64,000 nt of DNA from JANLYC01 sp963815445 (GTDB taxonomy: Bacteria > Actinomycetota > Actinomycetes > Propionibacteriales > Nocardioidaceae), in NCBI GenBank assembly GCA_963815445.1, contig CAWFGV010000011.1, forward strand, positions 496,001 to 560,000, read 5' to 3'. The notes below the pieces were generated by a model, which did not search any database, was not told the origin of the DNA, and saw only the letters and a list, made by a program, of their open reading frames with translations. Positions 18,194-29,073 of this stretch are shown one piece after another. The translations under genes were made by a program, and so were the position numbers. How positions within the stretch are numbered: the stretch's first letter is position 1; the number at the start of each line of letters is the position of its first letter.

Positions 18194-18604
18194 CGAATTC
18201 GGCCACCCCGGCGGCGCCGCTGCAGCTGTCCGATTTGCGAGGAGACCCATCACCCATCGATGCAACGCTTCGTTGGCGACGATGTCGTGCGGGCCGAGTC
18301 GGGGCCAACGTCGCGGTTCGCGGCGAGGCCCGTCCGCGCTGTCGGTGATCAGGTCACCCATCACCGAAGGTGGCGCCGGTCGCTGCGACCCGATCACGAT
18401 GGCCGGGGTCGGGGTCGACCCTCTGGCGGTGTCGCTCTCCTCCCTATCGCTGGCTCGCTCGAACTCTGCGACGGCCGGCTTCTGAGACAGGGTCGGTCCG
18501 ACCCCTCGAGGGGGCAGATCTGACCCTCCCAGTGAAGGCGGACGTCGGGTTCCATGAGTGGTCAGGGCCTGCGTTCGCAGGCTCGCCCGAACGAGGAATG
18601 GAGA
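18194..18604. other. Regulatory gap upstream of the zinc dehydrogenase
   Basis: 411 bases without a convincing gene. Two nested palindromes stand out: GGGTCGG-T-CCGACCC at 18490-18504 and CCCCTCGAGGGG at 18502-18513, about 100 bases before the dehydrogenase start. They could bind the IclR protein or be part of a terminator. Possible decayed coding sequence in the rest could not be identified. Confidence 0.35.
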
Positions 18605-19633
18605 ATGTCTATGCGTGGAGTCGTCATGCACACCGCCGGAGTCGTGCGCGTCGAGGACCGAACTGATCCGGAGATCATCGAACCCACTGACGCGATCATC
18701 AAGCTCGCGGCGACCTGCGTCTGCGGATCGGACTTGTGGCCCTACCGGGGCATCGAGCCCGCCGACCACCAGGTCATGGGCCACGAGTACATCGGCGTCG
18801 TGGAGGAGGTCGGCGCTGAGGTCAAGACCGTGAAGCCGGGCGACTTCGTCGTCGGCTCCTTCGTGATCTCCGACAACACCTGCGAGATCTGCCAGGCCGG
18901 GTTCCAGTCGAAATGCGTGCACGCCGAGTTCGTCGCCCAGACCATCGGCACCCAGGCCGAGAAGGCCCGTATCCCGCACGCCGACGGCACCCTGGTGAAG
19001 ACCCCCGGCACCCCCGACCCTGACCTGTACCCGGCGTTGCTGGCCGCCTCCGACGTGTTGGGCACCGGCTGGTACGCCACTGTCGCCGCCGAGGCCGGCC
19101 CGGGCAAGACCGTCGCCGTCGTCGGTGATGGCGCGGTCGGGCTGATGGCGATCCTTGCCGCCAAGCAGCTCGGCGCCGAGCGGATCATCGCAATGTCGCG
19201 CCACCCGCAGCGCCAGGAGCTCGCTCGCTACTACGGCGCCACCGACATCGTCGAGGAGCGCGGCGACGCCGGGGTCGAGAAGATCAAGGAACTCACCAAC
19301 GGGCTCGGCGCACATTCGGTCGTGGAGGCGGTCGGGACGCAGGAGTCATTTATGCAGGCTGTCGGTGCGACCCGTGGGGGCGGACACCTCGGCTACGTTG
19401 GCGTGAACTACGACGTGCAGATCCCCGGCATCGAGCTGTTTTTCGCCGGCATCCACACCCTCGGCGGCCCGGCCCCGGTGCGCCGGTTCCTGCCTGATCT
19501 GATTCAGCTCATCTGGGACCGCAAGATCGACCCGGGCAGGGTCTTCGACCTCACCCTTCCGCTCGAGGAGGCGGCCGAGGGGTACAAGGCGATGGACGAG
19601 CGCCGCGCCACGAAGGTGATGCTCACGCTGTGA
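18605..19633 (+). CDS. Zinc-dependent alcohol dehydrogenase (MDR family)
   Basis: 342 aa. The catalytic zinc site begins at CVCGSDLW (about residue 37) and GHEYIGVVEEVG follows. The structural-zinc lobe has CEICQAGFQSKCVH, with only three of the usual four cysteines in the canonical spacing. The Rossmann motif is VVGDGAVGLMAILAAK near residue 177. It resembles IMP-dehydrogenase-like/FDH-like MDRs annotated as zinc-dependent alcohol dehydrogenases. AGGA lies 7 bases before ATG 18605. The substrate is unknown. Confidence 0.88.
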   Translation: MSMRGVVMHTAGVVRVEDRTDPEIIEPTDAIIKLAATCVCGSDLWPYRGIEPADHQVMGHEYIGVVEEVGAEVKTVKPGDFVVGSFVISDNTCEICQAGFQSKCVHAEFVAQTIGTQAEKARIPHADGTLVKTPGTPDPDLYPALLAASDVLGTGWYATVAAEAGPGKTVAVVGDGAVGLMAILAAKQLGAERIIAMSRHPQRQELARYYGATDIVEERGDAGVEKIKELTNGLGAHSVVEAVGTQESFMQAVGATRGGGHLGYVGVNYDVQIPGIELFFAGIHTLGGPAPVRRFLPDLIQLIWDRKIDPGRVFDLTLPLEEAAEGYKAMDERRATKVMLTL

Positions 19634-19742
19634 CCCATGGCTCGCGGGATGCACGGATCACCGCAAGGCAGCGCAGTAGGAGTCGCGTAACCCGGGGGCC
19701 TCGGTAGCGGAGCGACCCGCGGCCACGGCGTTGGCAGAGGCC

Positions 19743-19748
19743 TATCTT
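19743..19748 (+). promoter_or_regulatory. -10 box of a leaderless promoter
   Basis: TATCTT followed by six bases (GAAGGG) and GTG at 19755. The same AAGGGG could serve as a ribosome site for the in-frame ATG at 19761, so both starts are possible. Confidence 0.5.
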
Positions 19749-19754
19749 GAAGGG

Positions 19755-20588
19755 GTGGACATGAAGGACGAGATACGGGAGTTCCTGGTCTCTCGGCGAG
19801 CGAACGTGACACCTGCTCAGGTAGGCATGCCCGCGGGCGACGGCGAACGGCGTGTGCCCGGACTCCGGCGCGAGGAAGTCGCCACACTCGCGGGCGTCAG
19901 CATCGACTACTACACCAAGCTCGAGCGCGGGAAGATCACCAGCGCCTCCCACAGCGTGCTGGACTCCATCGCCCGCGCGCTGCAGCTCGAGGACGCCGAA
20001 CGCACCTATTTATTCGACCTCTTCCGCCCGTCCACTCCCTCGGCGAAGGCCTCGAAGCCCGTGCCCACCGCTCTACGAGAGTCGCTGCAGCGGATGCTCG
20101 ACAGCGTCACCGTCCCGGCCGTCGCCTACAACGCCAGGCAAGACATCGTCGGCGCGAACCTGCTGGGACGAGCGATGTTCGCGCAACTCTTCGAGTCCGA
20201 CCGGCCGAACCTCGCCCGGTATATCTTCCTCGATCCGCGTGCTCGGGACTTCTTCGGCAACTGGGAGCTCGCCTGCAGCCTCACCGCTGCGATGTTGCGC
20301 TACGCCGCCGGTCGCGATCCCCTTGCCGCGGAGCTCACGGCCCTCGTCGGAGAGTTGTCCGCGCTCAGCCCCGACTTCCGGTCTCACTGGGCCGCGCAGG
20401 ACGTCCACGAACACCGCCACGGCCGCAAGCTCTTCCATCATCCCGAGGTCGGCGACCTGGAGGCCGACTACGACGTGCTCGACCTCCCGGGCGAACCCGG
20501 AATGGCTGTCACCACCTACACCGCCCCGTCGGGCAGCGCGACCGCTGAGAAGTTCTCGCTTCTGGCCAGCTTGGCCGCCAGCGAGTGA
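19755..20588 (+). CDS. XRE/MmyB-type transcriptional regulator
   Basis: 277 aa. An N-terminal helix-turn-helix (VPGLRREEVATLAGVSIDYY, then TKLERGK) covers about residues 28-80. The C-terminal domain (about 100-270) is of the MmyB ligand-binding type (AVAYNARQDIVGANLLGRAM, RYIFLDPRARDFFGNW). MmyB-like proteins bind fatty-acid-like ligands in a PAS-like fold. Such genes are commonly next to SDR or dehydrogenase genes that they regulate, as here. Confidence 0.87.
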   Translation: MDMKDEIREFLVSRRANVTPAQVGMPAGDGERRVPGLRREEVATLAGVSIDYYTKLERGKITSASHSVLDSIARALQLEDAERTYLFDLFRPSTPSAKASKPVPTALRESLQRMLDSVTVPAVAYNARQDIVGANLLGRAMFAQLFESDRPNLARYIFLDPRARDFFGNWELACSLTAAMLRYAAGRDPLAAELTALVGELSALSPDFRSHWAAQDVHEHRHGRKLFHHPEVGDLEADYDVLDLPGEPGMAVTTYTAPSGSATAEKFSLLASLAASE

Positions 20589-21044
20589 CCCACCGGTGCC
20601 CTCACCAGATGTAGCGGCCCTCGGATCCGGCTACTGGTGCCCAGCGGATGGTGGAGACGGATTGGGTCAGCGCGCACCGAGGGCCCGCGCTACTACATGT
20701 CGCTTTTCAGTTCCCCCGATCGACGGCTCGCCGGTCTAGCCGCCATCGAGGGCGGCACGCCAGGACCTCCGCCGAACGATCAATGCACGGCTCCTGATCG
20801 CTGTGGACTGACCACCGCGGTGAGCGAGACATCGCCGATCGGCGGGTTTCATGCTCGAGACCGCCACGTCCAGGACCCACGCCCGTGACCGGGCCACGCC
20901 ACCTTCGAAACGCGCAAAACCCAGGTCCGGGCTGGTCGCGGTAGTCGACGTGGCAGATGCGCGTTGTCGCGGCGGCGCCCAGCATCGTTCACGCCCGGAC
21001 CCTCAAATCGCGAGCGGTTGTGCTGGCCAGCGGACGGGTGATCG
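20589..21044. other. Non-coding stretch within the island
   Basis: 456 bases with no recognisable gene on either strand. An imperfect inverted repeat (GATGTAG...CCCTCGG near 20608-20622 and CCGAGGG...CTACAT near 20678-20699) could fold as a large hairpin. No transposase fragment is readable. Confidence 0.35.
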
Positions 21045-21385
21045 TCAACGGTCGATGGAGCTCATGTTGTCGCCGTTGTGGCGGGCGCCCGCAGCTGGGG
21101 TGAGCGTGTTAAGCCGCTCGATCTGGTCGGCGGTCAGTTCGATGGCATCTGCCGCGGTGTTCTCCTCGACGCGTGCGACGCGCCTGGTGCCGGGGATCGG
21201 CGCGTATTCGTTGCCCCTGGTGAGGATCCAGGCCAGTGCTGTCTGGGCCGGGGTAGCGCCGATCTCGGCGCCGATGGCTCGGACCTCGTCGACGATCGCG
21301 AGGTTGCGGTGGAAGTTCTCGCCGATGAATCGGGGGTTGTCCTTGCGCCAGTCGTCGTCGGGGAAGTCGTCGACGCTCGATGGCT
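21045..21385 (-). pseudogene. Aldo/keto reductase, C-terminal fragment
   Basis: About the last 110 residues of an aldo/keto reductase are readable: DFPDDDWRKDNPRF, FHRNLAIVDEVRAI, ATPAQTALAWILTRG, then PIPGTRRVARVEENTAA and a stop at 21045. The barrel N-terminus, with the catalytic Asp/Tyr/Lys, is missing. Homology ends abruptly near 21385-21400, where a plus-strand fragment of another gene begins. It cannot be functional. Confidence 0.75.
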
Positions 21386-21403
21386 GGTGCGGGCCTCTGG
21401 ATG

Positions 21404-21676
21404 TCGTCGTTGGTCGCGGCCCAGCTGGCTAGCAGGGCCAAGAAGGCGTTCGTGGCCGTCACCGCGGGCGTGCCCGAGGACTACTTCACCCTCGAAGGTC
21501 AGAACGGGATCACGCTCGAGACGCTCCTGAGCAACTGGGGCGCCACCCTGCGCCAGTGCCAGTTCGACATCGAGCCGATGGTCACGCTCTACAGCACCTC
21601 CTTCGGCCTCTCCGACGAAGACCTTGCCTTGGCGGGCAAGCACTATCGCGAGCGGCTCGCCGCCTACGCCGCCTGA
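21404..21676 (+). pseudogene. NAD(P)H-dependent oxidoreductase (Flavodoxin_2-like), C-terminal fragment
   Basis: About 90 residues resembling the C-terminal part of flavodoxin-fold quinone/NAD(P)H oxidoreductases: KAFVAVTAGVPEDYFTLEGQ, ITLETLLSNWGATLRQCQ, then DLALAGKHYRERLAAY and a TGA at 21674-21676. The FMN-binding N-terminus is missing. It abuts the aldo/keto reductase fragment in opposite orientation, which points to an old recombination. The family call is by pattern and moderately sure. Confidence 0.55.
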
Positions 21677-21712
21677 CCCGGACCGGCCGGATGGTTCAGA
21701 GGGTCGAAACCA

Positions 21713-21742
21713 CGAAGGCCTCGGCTGTTGCCGAGGCCTTCG
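21713..21742 (+). terminator. Strong hairpin downstream of the oxidoreductase fragment
   Basis: A perfect 13-bp stem (CGAAGGCCTCGGC paired with GCCGAGGCCTTCG) around a TGTT loop, 37 bases after the stop at 21676. No T-run follows, as is common for actinobacterial terminators. Confidence 0.65.
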
Positions 21743-22039
21743 TCGACTCGAACCAACGAGTTCGAGCACTACGTGAGAAGTGACTACAGGTCGTATAGGT
21801 CAGCTCGAGTTGTCTCCTTGCAGGGTGACAGCCTCGTGCGCTCGCTGCGGACGTTTGCGCCCGTCGGCGCCCGTCGACGGGAGGGCTCGGATTGGGCTCG
21901 CTTTCATTCGCAATCACCCGCAACTGGACGCCGACGCCCGCGCGCGTCCAGAACGGCATCGCCGCAGGTCACCGGCTCGTTCGGCCTCTTGGGTGCAGAC
22001 GCCCGCAAAGGATCACACTTACGCTCAGCGTCATGGACG
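21743..22039. other. Right end of the island, non-coding
   Basis: 297 bases between the hairpin and the right repeat. No gene is recognised. Frames through this region show no methyltransferase homology until the repeat, which is why I place the island boundary at 22040-22052. Confidence 0.4.
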
Positions 22040-22098
22040 TCTTCCCGATGACCCACCATGTCGAGTGCGTGGCGATCATGACTCCAAGGGCCGACTGA
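22040..22098 (+). pseudogene. Displaced original 3' end of the RNA methyltransferase gene with right repeat core (attR)
   Basis: Starts with the second copy of TCTTCCCGATGAC (22040-22052) and continues to encode FPMTHHVECVAIMTPRAD and a TGA at 22096-22098. FPMTHHVECVA is the usual ending of RlmC/RumA-type proteins. It fits the family better than the TSHVECVAHL now joined to the gene, so this is likely the ancestral end. No start codon or upstream gene accompanies it. Confidence 0.65.
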
Positions 22099-22140
22099 CT
22101 CGCGGGTTGCCTGAGTCAGTCGGCGTGGCGTGAACCAGTG

Positions 22141-23121
22141 TCACGACGCGTCGATCAGCTTGGTTGCGCGCTCGCACGCGTTGACGTGACAACGCACGAT
22201 GGCGGCCTTCTTCGTCCCGGAGGTCTGCACCAGCACGGATCGGTTGTTCCCCCACGCGCTGCGTCCGAACGAGCCTTCGGTGCGGTAGGTGACGAAGAGT
22301 CGACCGTGGCTGCCGTGCACGGACAGCTGTCCGACCGGCCCGTCCATCCGGATGTACTGGGTGAGCAGCCGGCGGCCGTTCGGCGAGGATGCCACCACAG
22401 CCTGGTTGCACGAGCGCCAGACGGTCCTTCGTGGAGCGGACAGTGCCGTGAGGACGCTGCATGCGCTCGTGTGCGGCCCGTTGGTGAGGGTGGCGACCCG
22501 GTCGGCGCGAATGTCGGCGAAGTAGCCCTCCCGCGTGGCGATTCTCTTGGTCCTGTCCGCCGGGATGCGCCACCAGAGGGTCCGCTTCGGTGCGGAGCCT
22601 CCGAGGACTGCCCGGTTCTTGTCGGCGTCCAGCACGCGGATGTAGCCGCGGAAGATGCGGTGAGCGAGCCGGTCGCCCGTGTACGCATCGCGGACGGTCA
22701 CAACTGAGGTGGCTCCGGGCCGCACGACGGTCTCGCTGACCTGCAGCCCGTCGCGGGACAGCACCACGTCGCCGTTGATTCGGTTCATGAGCGTCTTGCG
22801 TGAACCGTCTGGCGCGACCCGCTGGACGCGTTCCCGCCCGTTGCGCAGGTAGACACCCACGACATAGTCGTGGCCGGACCTGCCGTACAGCTGAACTTCT
22901 TGCGCGGCGATCTTGATGCGGAGGTCGCCGTCGATGATCGTCTTGCCCAGGACCTGCGGGATCGCCGGATCTTTGCCGCGCTCGAGATGGGCGGGCCGGA
23001 TCGTGATCGTCCGGGGCGATTCATCCGCTGGGACGACCGCGGCGGCGGACAACGTGGTGCCGAGACCGGTGAGGGCCAACAGGCCTGCCACGAGCAGACG
23101 GGGTGCGGGGTGGGGCTGCAT
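22141..23121 (-). CDS. Secreted protein of unknown function (possible beta-propeller)
   Basis: 326 aa. ATG at 23121 follows AAAGGACT and gives a signal peptide (APRLLVAGLLALTGLGTTLSA). The mature part has many alternating polar/hydrophobic strands with repeats of the kind YVVGVYLRNG, VVLSRDGLQV, IRVLDADKNRAVLGG and VASSPNGRRLLT. This suggests a WD40-like or other beta-propeller fold. I do not recognise a family. It lies between the island and aconitase and is divergent from acnA. Confidence 0.7.
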   Translation of the reverse strand: MQPHPAPRLLVAGLLALTGLGTTLSAAAVVPADESPRTITIRPAHLERGKDPAIPQVLGKTIIDGDLRIKIAAQEVQLYGRSGHDYVVGVYLRNGRERVQRVAPDGSRKTLMNRINGDVVLSRDGLQVSETVVRPGATSVVTVRDAYTGDRLAHRIFRGYIRVLDADKNRAVLGGSAPKRTLWWRIPADRTKRIATREGYFADIRADRVATLTNGPHTSACSVLTALSAPRRTVWRSCNQAVVASSPNGRRLLTQYIRMDGPVGQLSVHGSHGRLFVTYRTEGSFGRSAWGNNRSVLVQTSGTKKAAIVRCHVNACERATKLIDAS

Positions 23122-23310
23122 CAAGAGTCCTTTCGGGCGCGAAGCGCGGAAAGGAGACCTATGGCGATCCCCCCTCACACAACGAGACGCGACCCATCCT
23201 CGAGAGGTTGCGTCCGGCGCCGGATGTGTTCCCCGCGCCCGGTCCGGGTCGAAGGGTCGGGCGCCCGGGTTAGGGTCGAGGAACGAGGTGCGGCGCGCGG
23301 TCCGCATGGT

Positions 23311-23330
23311 GTATCTTGACATCAAGATAC
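23311..23330. promoter_or_regulatory. Palindromic operator upstream of aconitase
   Basis: GTATCTTGA-CA-TCAAGATAC, two 9-base perfect half sites, centred about 55 bases before the acnA start. It resembles operators of MarR-family regulators. In Streptomyces the MarR protein TamR controls aconitase, so a TamR/UrtR-like regulator is a reasonable guess. A TTGACA within it could also be a -35 element. Confidence 0.6.
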
Positions 23331-23375
23331 TTAGCGCATCGACGTCCGTGCACACCGACGAAGGAGACGCAGCAC

Positions 23376-26213
<2,838 letters not shown>

Positions 26214-26227
26214 GCGGCCACGGGGGA

Positions 26228-26956
26228 GTGAGCCTGGGTCTGGACGCCTGGACGGTTGCTGCGCTCATCGGTGCGGTGTTCGTGGGCGCCGCCGTGCAGA
26301 GCACGGTGGGTCTCGGGGTCGGTCTGGTCGCGGCGCCGGTGACCGCCCTGCTGGCTCCTGATCTCGTGCCCGGACTGCTGCTGTGGCTGTCGGCGGCGAT
26401 GCCGGTCGTGACGCTGGCGCGCGAGCACGATGCCATCGACTGGCCCGGGTTGGTGTGGGCACTGCCGGCCCGCCTGCCCGGAACCGCTGTCGGCGTCCTC
26501 ATCGTGGCAACGCTCTCCGAGCGGGCGATCGGTCTGAGCGTGGGGGTCATGGTGCTGGTCGCGGTGGCGTTGACCGTGCACACGCTGGAGATCCCGGTCA
26601 CGAGGACGTCCCTGGTCTCGGCCGGGTTCGTCTCGGGGGTGACCGGGACGGCGACGTCGATCGGGGGTCCACCGTTGGCGCTGGTCTATCAGCACCGCGA
26701 CCCGCGGCAGGTCCGCTGCACGCTTGCGGTGTACTTCCTGGCCGGAGCGACGCTGAGCCTCATCGGCCTGGGGCTGGCCGGCAGTCTCGAGACCCGCGAG
26801 CTCGTGCTGGCCGTGGCCTTGTTGCCCGTGCTGGTCGTCGGGTTCGCGTTCTCGAAGGTCCTACGGCGGCGGGTGGATCCTGGTCACCTGCGCTGGGGCA
26901 TCCTGGCTGTCTGCGCCACCGGAGCCGTCGCCCTCGTGATCCGTAGCCTCGTCTGA
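26228..26956 (+). CDS. TauE/SafE family membrane permease
   Basis: 242 aa with about 7-8 hydrophobic helices. VGAAVQSTVGLGVGLVAAPV in the first helices and TGTATSIGGPPLALVYQHRD in the middle are the two repeats of the TauE/SafE (DUF81) fold. These proteins export sulfite or small organosulfur anions. It starts 14 bases after the aconitase stop and may be co-transcribed. The substrate is not known. Confidence 0.87.
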   Translation: MSLGLDAWTVAALIGAVFVGAAVQSTVGLGVGLVAAPVTALLAPDLVPGLLLWLSAAMPVVTLAREHDAIDWPGLVWALPARLPGTAVGVLIVATLSERAIGLSVGVMVLVAVALTVHTLEIPVTRTSLVSAGFVSGVTGTATSIGGPPLALVYQHRDPRQVRCTLAVYFLAGATLSLIGLGLAGSLETRELVLAVALLPVLVVGFAFSKVLRRRVDPGHLRWGILAVCATGAVALVIRSLV

Positions 26957-26987
26957 GGTGTCGCCGCGCCATGGCAGAGTGGCCCGT

Positions 26988-27915
26988 ATGGATCTCCGGG
27001 TGTTCATCGAGGCGCAGCAGGGTGCGACGTACGACGACCAGCTCCGCGTGGCCCGCGCGGCCGAAGACCTGGGCTACGACGCCTTCTTCAGGTCCGACCA
27101 CTTCTACGGCATGGGTACCGCCGGCCTGCCCGGCCCCACGGACTCATGGGCCACCCTGGCCGCGCTCGCTCGCGAGACGAGTCGCGTCCGGCTGGGCACC
27201 CTGTTGACCTCGGTGACGTTCCGGCTGCCCGGTCCGCTCGCGATCACCGTGGCTCAGGTCGACGAGATGAGCGACGGCCGCGTCGAGTTCGGGTTCGGGG
27301 CCGGCTGGTTCGAGCGTGAGCACGCGGCGTACGGCATCCCCTTCCCGCCGGCCACCGAGCGGTTCGACCGGCTCGAGGAGTCACTGGCGGTGCTCACCGG
27401 CCTGTGGCGCACCCCCGCGGGCGAGACCTTCTCCTACGACGGCAGCTACTACCAGCTCGCCGAGTCGCCCGCGCTGCCCAAACCCGTGCAGGCCGGGCGG
27501 ACCGCCGATCATCCTGGGCGGCAAGGGCAAGAAGCGCACTCCGGAGCTCACTGCGCGGTACGCCGACGAGTTCAACATGCCGTTCTCCGACGTCCAGACG
27601 ACCAAGGTGCAGTTCGGTCGCGTCCGCGACGCGTGCGTGGTCGCAGGTCGCGATCCCGACTCACTGGTCTGGTCCAACGCGCTCACGCTGTGCTGCGGCG
27701 CCAACGACGCCGAGGTGGCCCGCCGCGCCGATGCGATCGGCCGTGACCTCGACCAGTTGCGCGCCGAGGACCTGGCCGGCACGCCGGACGAGATCGTCCA
27801 GCGGATCGGCGAGTACGCCGAGCTGGGCTGTCAGCGCATCTACCTGCAGACCCTCGACCTCGCCGATCTCGACCACCTCGAGCTGGTGGCAGGTCGCGTG
27901 ATGCCCCAGCTGTGA
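26988..27915 (+). pseudogene. LLM-class (luciferase-like, F420-dependent) oxidoreductase, frameshifted
   Basis: Read with one correction, the product is about 308 aa of the F420-dependent LLM family: MDLRVFIEAQQGATYDDQLR, FRSDHFYGMG, RVRLGTLLTSVTFRLPGPLA, FGFGAGWFEREHAAYGIPFP, then PPIILGGKGKKRTPELTARY in another frame. The break is a surplus G in CAGG at 27491-27492: removing it restores KPVQPGGPPIILGG. Everything else is intact, so either this is a fresh mutation or a sequencing error. The stop overlaps the next start as GTGA. Confidence 0.8.
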
Positions 27916-29072
27916 GGCCCTACACCGGTGAGCAGCTTCGTGCCGCGACACTGAGCCGGCAGTTCCCCAGGATCCGGGGACGAGGTCAAGCTGCGGTGGT
28001 CGAGCTGGTGCGTCAGGTCGGCCCGATCCAGTCCCAGGTCGCCCGGGCTCCCTTCGTGGCGGTGGCGGCGCGGCTGCCCGGAGCGTCGTACGCCGACGTC
28101 ACCGCGGCGTACGAGTCGGCTGACCTCGTTCGGGGCTCGAACCTGCGGGGCACCATCCACACCTGCGTCCGCGAGCAGCACCCGCTGCTCGACGCTGTCA
28201 CCCGCCGGGCGATGGAGAAGGGCTGGACCCGCAACCTCGGTCTCCAGCGGACGACGGCTGCACAGGTGCAGGCCGGCATCGAGAAGTTCGCGACCGGCAC
28301 GTGGCGGACCCCCGAAGTGCTCCGCACCCACCTAGTCGCGTGGCTCGAGCGCCACGAAGGACCGGAAGCCGCTGAGCGGGCGCGGACCACCGGTGTCGGC
28401 CGCGCCTTCGCGCACATCCACAGCGGGCTGATCCGCAGGCCGATGGGAGACGCCGGGTGGGACCGGCAGACGGCACCGGGCTACCGCCTGGCTACCGAGG
28501 TGCTTGCGGACGATCGGGCCGTCCGGTTGGCCGATCCGGACGCTGCTCTGGTGGCGTTGACGAGGCAGCACCTCGCGGCCTACGGACCGGCGAACCGTCG
28601 CGACGTCGCCTGGTGGAGTGGCGCGGGGCTGCGGCAGGTCGATCACGCGCTCGAACTGCTCGGCGACGAGCTGACCGAGCGGCCGGGACCCGACGGGCAG
28701 ACCTACTATGACCTCGCGGACTCGTCGGGACGACGGGGTGGAGGCGACCTCGGCGTGCGACTGCTCCCGGAGTTCGACGCACTGATCCTCGGCTACGACC
28801 CGAAGACGCGGGACCGGTTCCTGCCGGCCGAGCACCTGTCCCAGGTCTGGCAGCAACACAACGGCCTGCTCGCGTCCGTCGTGCTGGCAGGTGGCTGCCT
28901 CGTGGCGTCCTGGCGCTTCGACGGCACCGGTGACGAGCGCCGGATCGCGGTCCGGATGTTCCCAGGTCTCCGACCGCTGACCGAGGCGGCTCTCGCCGAC
29001 CAGATCACTGCGCTCGAAGCTGCACTGGCCACCCGTATCACCGACGTCGAGATCACCGTGCTGGCTGACTGA
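27912..29072 (+). CDS. Winged-helix (HTH_42) protein, probable AlkZ/YcaQ-type DNA glycosylase
   Basis: 386 aa, PF06224 type. VRQVGPIQSQVARAPFVAVA near residues 32-51 contains a QSQ triplet at the place of the catalytic QxQ/QxD motif of AlkZ/AlkX glycosylases, which excise bulky or cross-linked alkylpurines. RGTIHTCVREQHPLL and the wing regions near residues 190-260 are typical. Most actinobacterial paralogues are untested, so activity is inferred. It is translationally coupled to the LLM gene. Confidence 0.8.
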   Translation: MRPYTGEQLRAATLSRQFPRIRGRGQAAVVELVRQVGPIQSQVARAPFVAVAARLPGASYADVTAAYESADLVRGSNLRGTIHTCVREQHPLLDAVTRRAMEKGWTRNLGLQRTTAAQVQAGIEKFATGTWRTPEVLRTHLVAWLERHEGPEAAERARTTGVGRAFAHIHSGLIRRPMGDAGWDRQTAPGYRLATEVLADDRAVRLADPDAALVALTRQHLAAYGPANRRDVAWWSGAGLRQVDHALELLGDELTERPGPDGQTYYDLADSSGRRGGGDLGVRLLPEFDALILGYDPKTRDRFLPAEHLSQVWQQHNGLLASVVLAGGCLVASWRFDGTGDERRIAVRMFPGLRPLTEAALADQITALEAALATRITDVEITVLAD

Positions 29073-29073
29073 C

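Larger units (their letters stand above)
12987..22052. mobile_element. Putative 9.05-kb genomic island in the 3' end of the rRNA methyltransferase gene
   Basis: An exact 13-bp repeat, TCTTCCCGATGAC, lies at 12987-12999 inside the methyltransferase gene and at 22040-22052. To the right of the second copy the sequence again encodes the end of an RlmC-type protein, but to its left there is no methyltransferase homology. This is the pattern expected if an element carrying its own replacement 3' end recombined at the repeat. Between them lie an exporter, SDRs, a Zn-ADH, four regulators and two gene fragments. No integrase, excisionase or relaxase is recognisable, so the element may be decayed or mobilised in trans. 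Confidence 0.6.

Noticed and set aside
20608..20699. Inverted repeat that might be the ends of a small insertion sequence
   Set aside because: The arms are imperfect, no target duplication flanks them and no transposase is readable between or near them, so a hairpin is the simpler reading.
21713..21782. tRNA-like fold at the island's right end
   Set aside because: The region has a perfect 13-bp hairpin with a 4-base loop but no acceptor, D or T-psi-C arms, so a terminator fits better.
22021..22098. A separate small gene ending at 22098
   Set aside because: The only recognisable part is the methyltransferase-like end from the 13-bp core on, with no start region of its own, so it is best read as the displaced 3' end.
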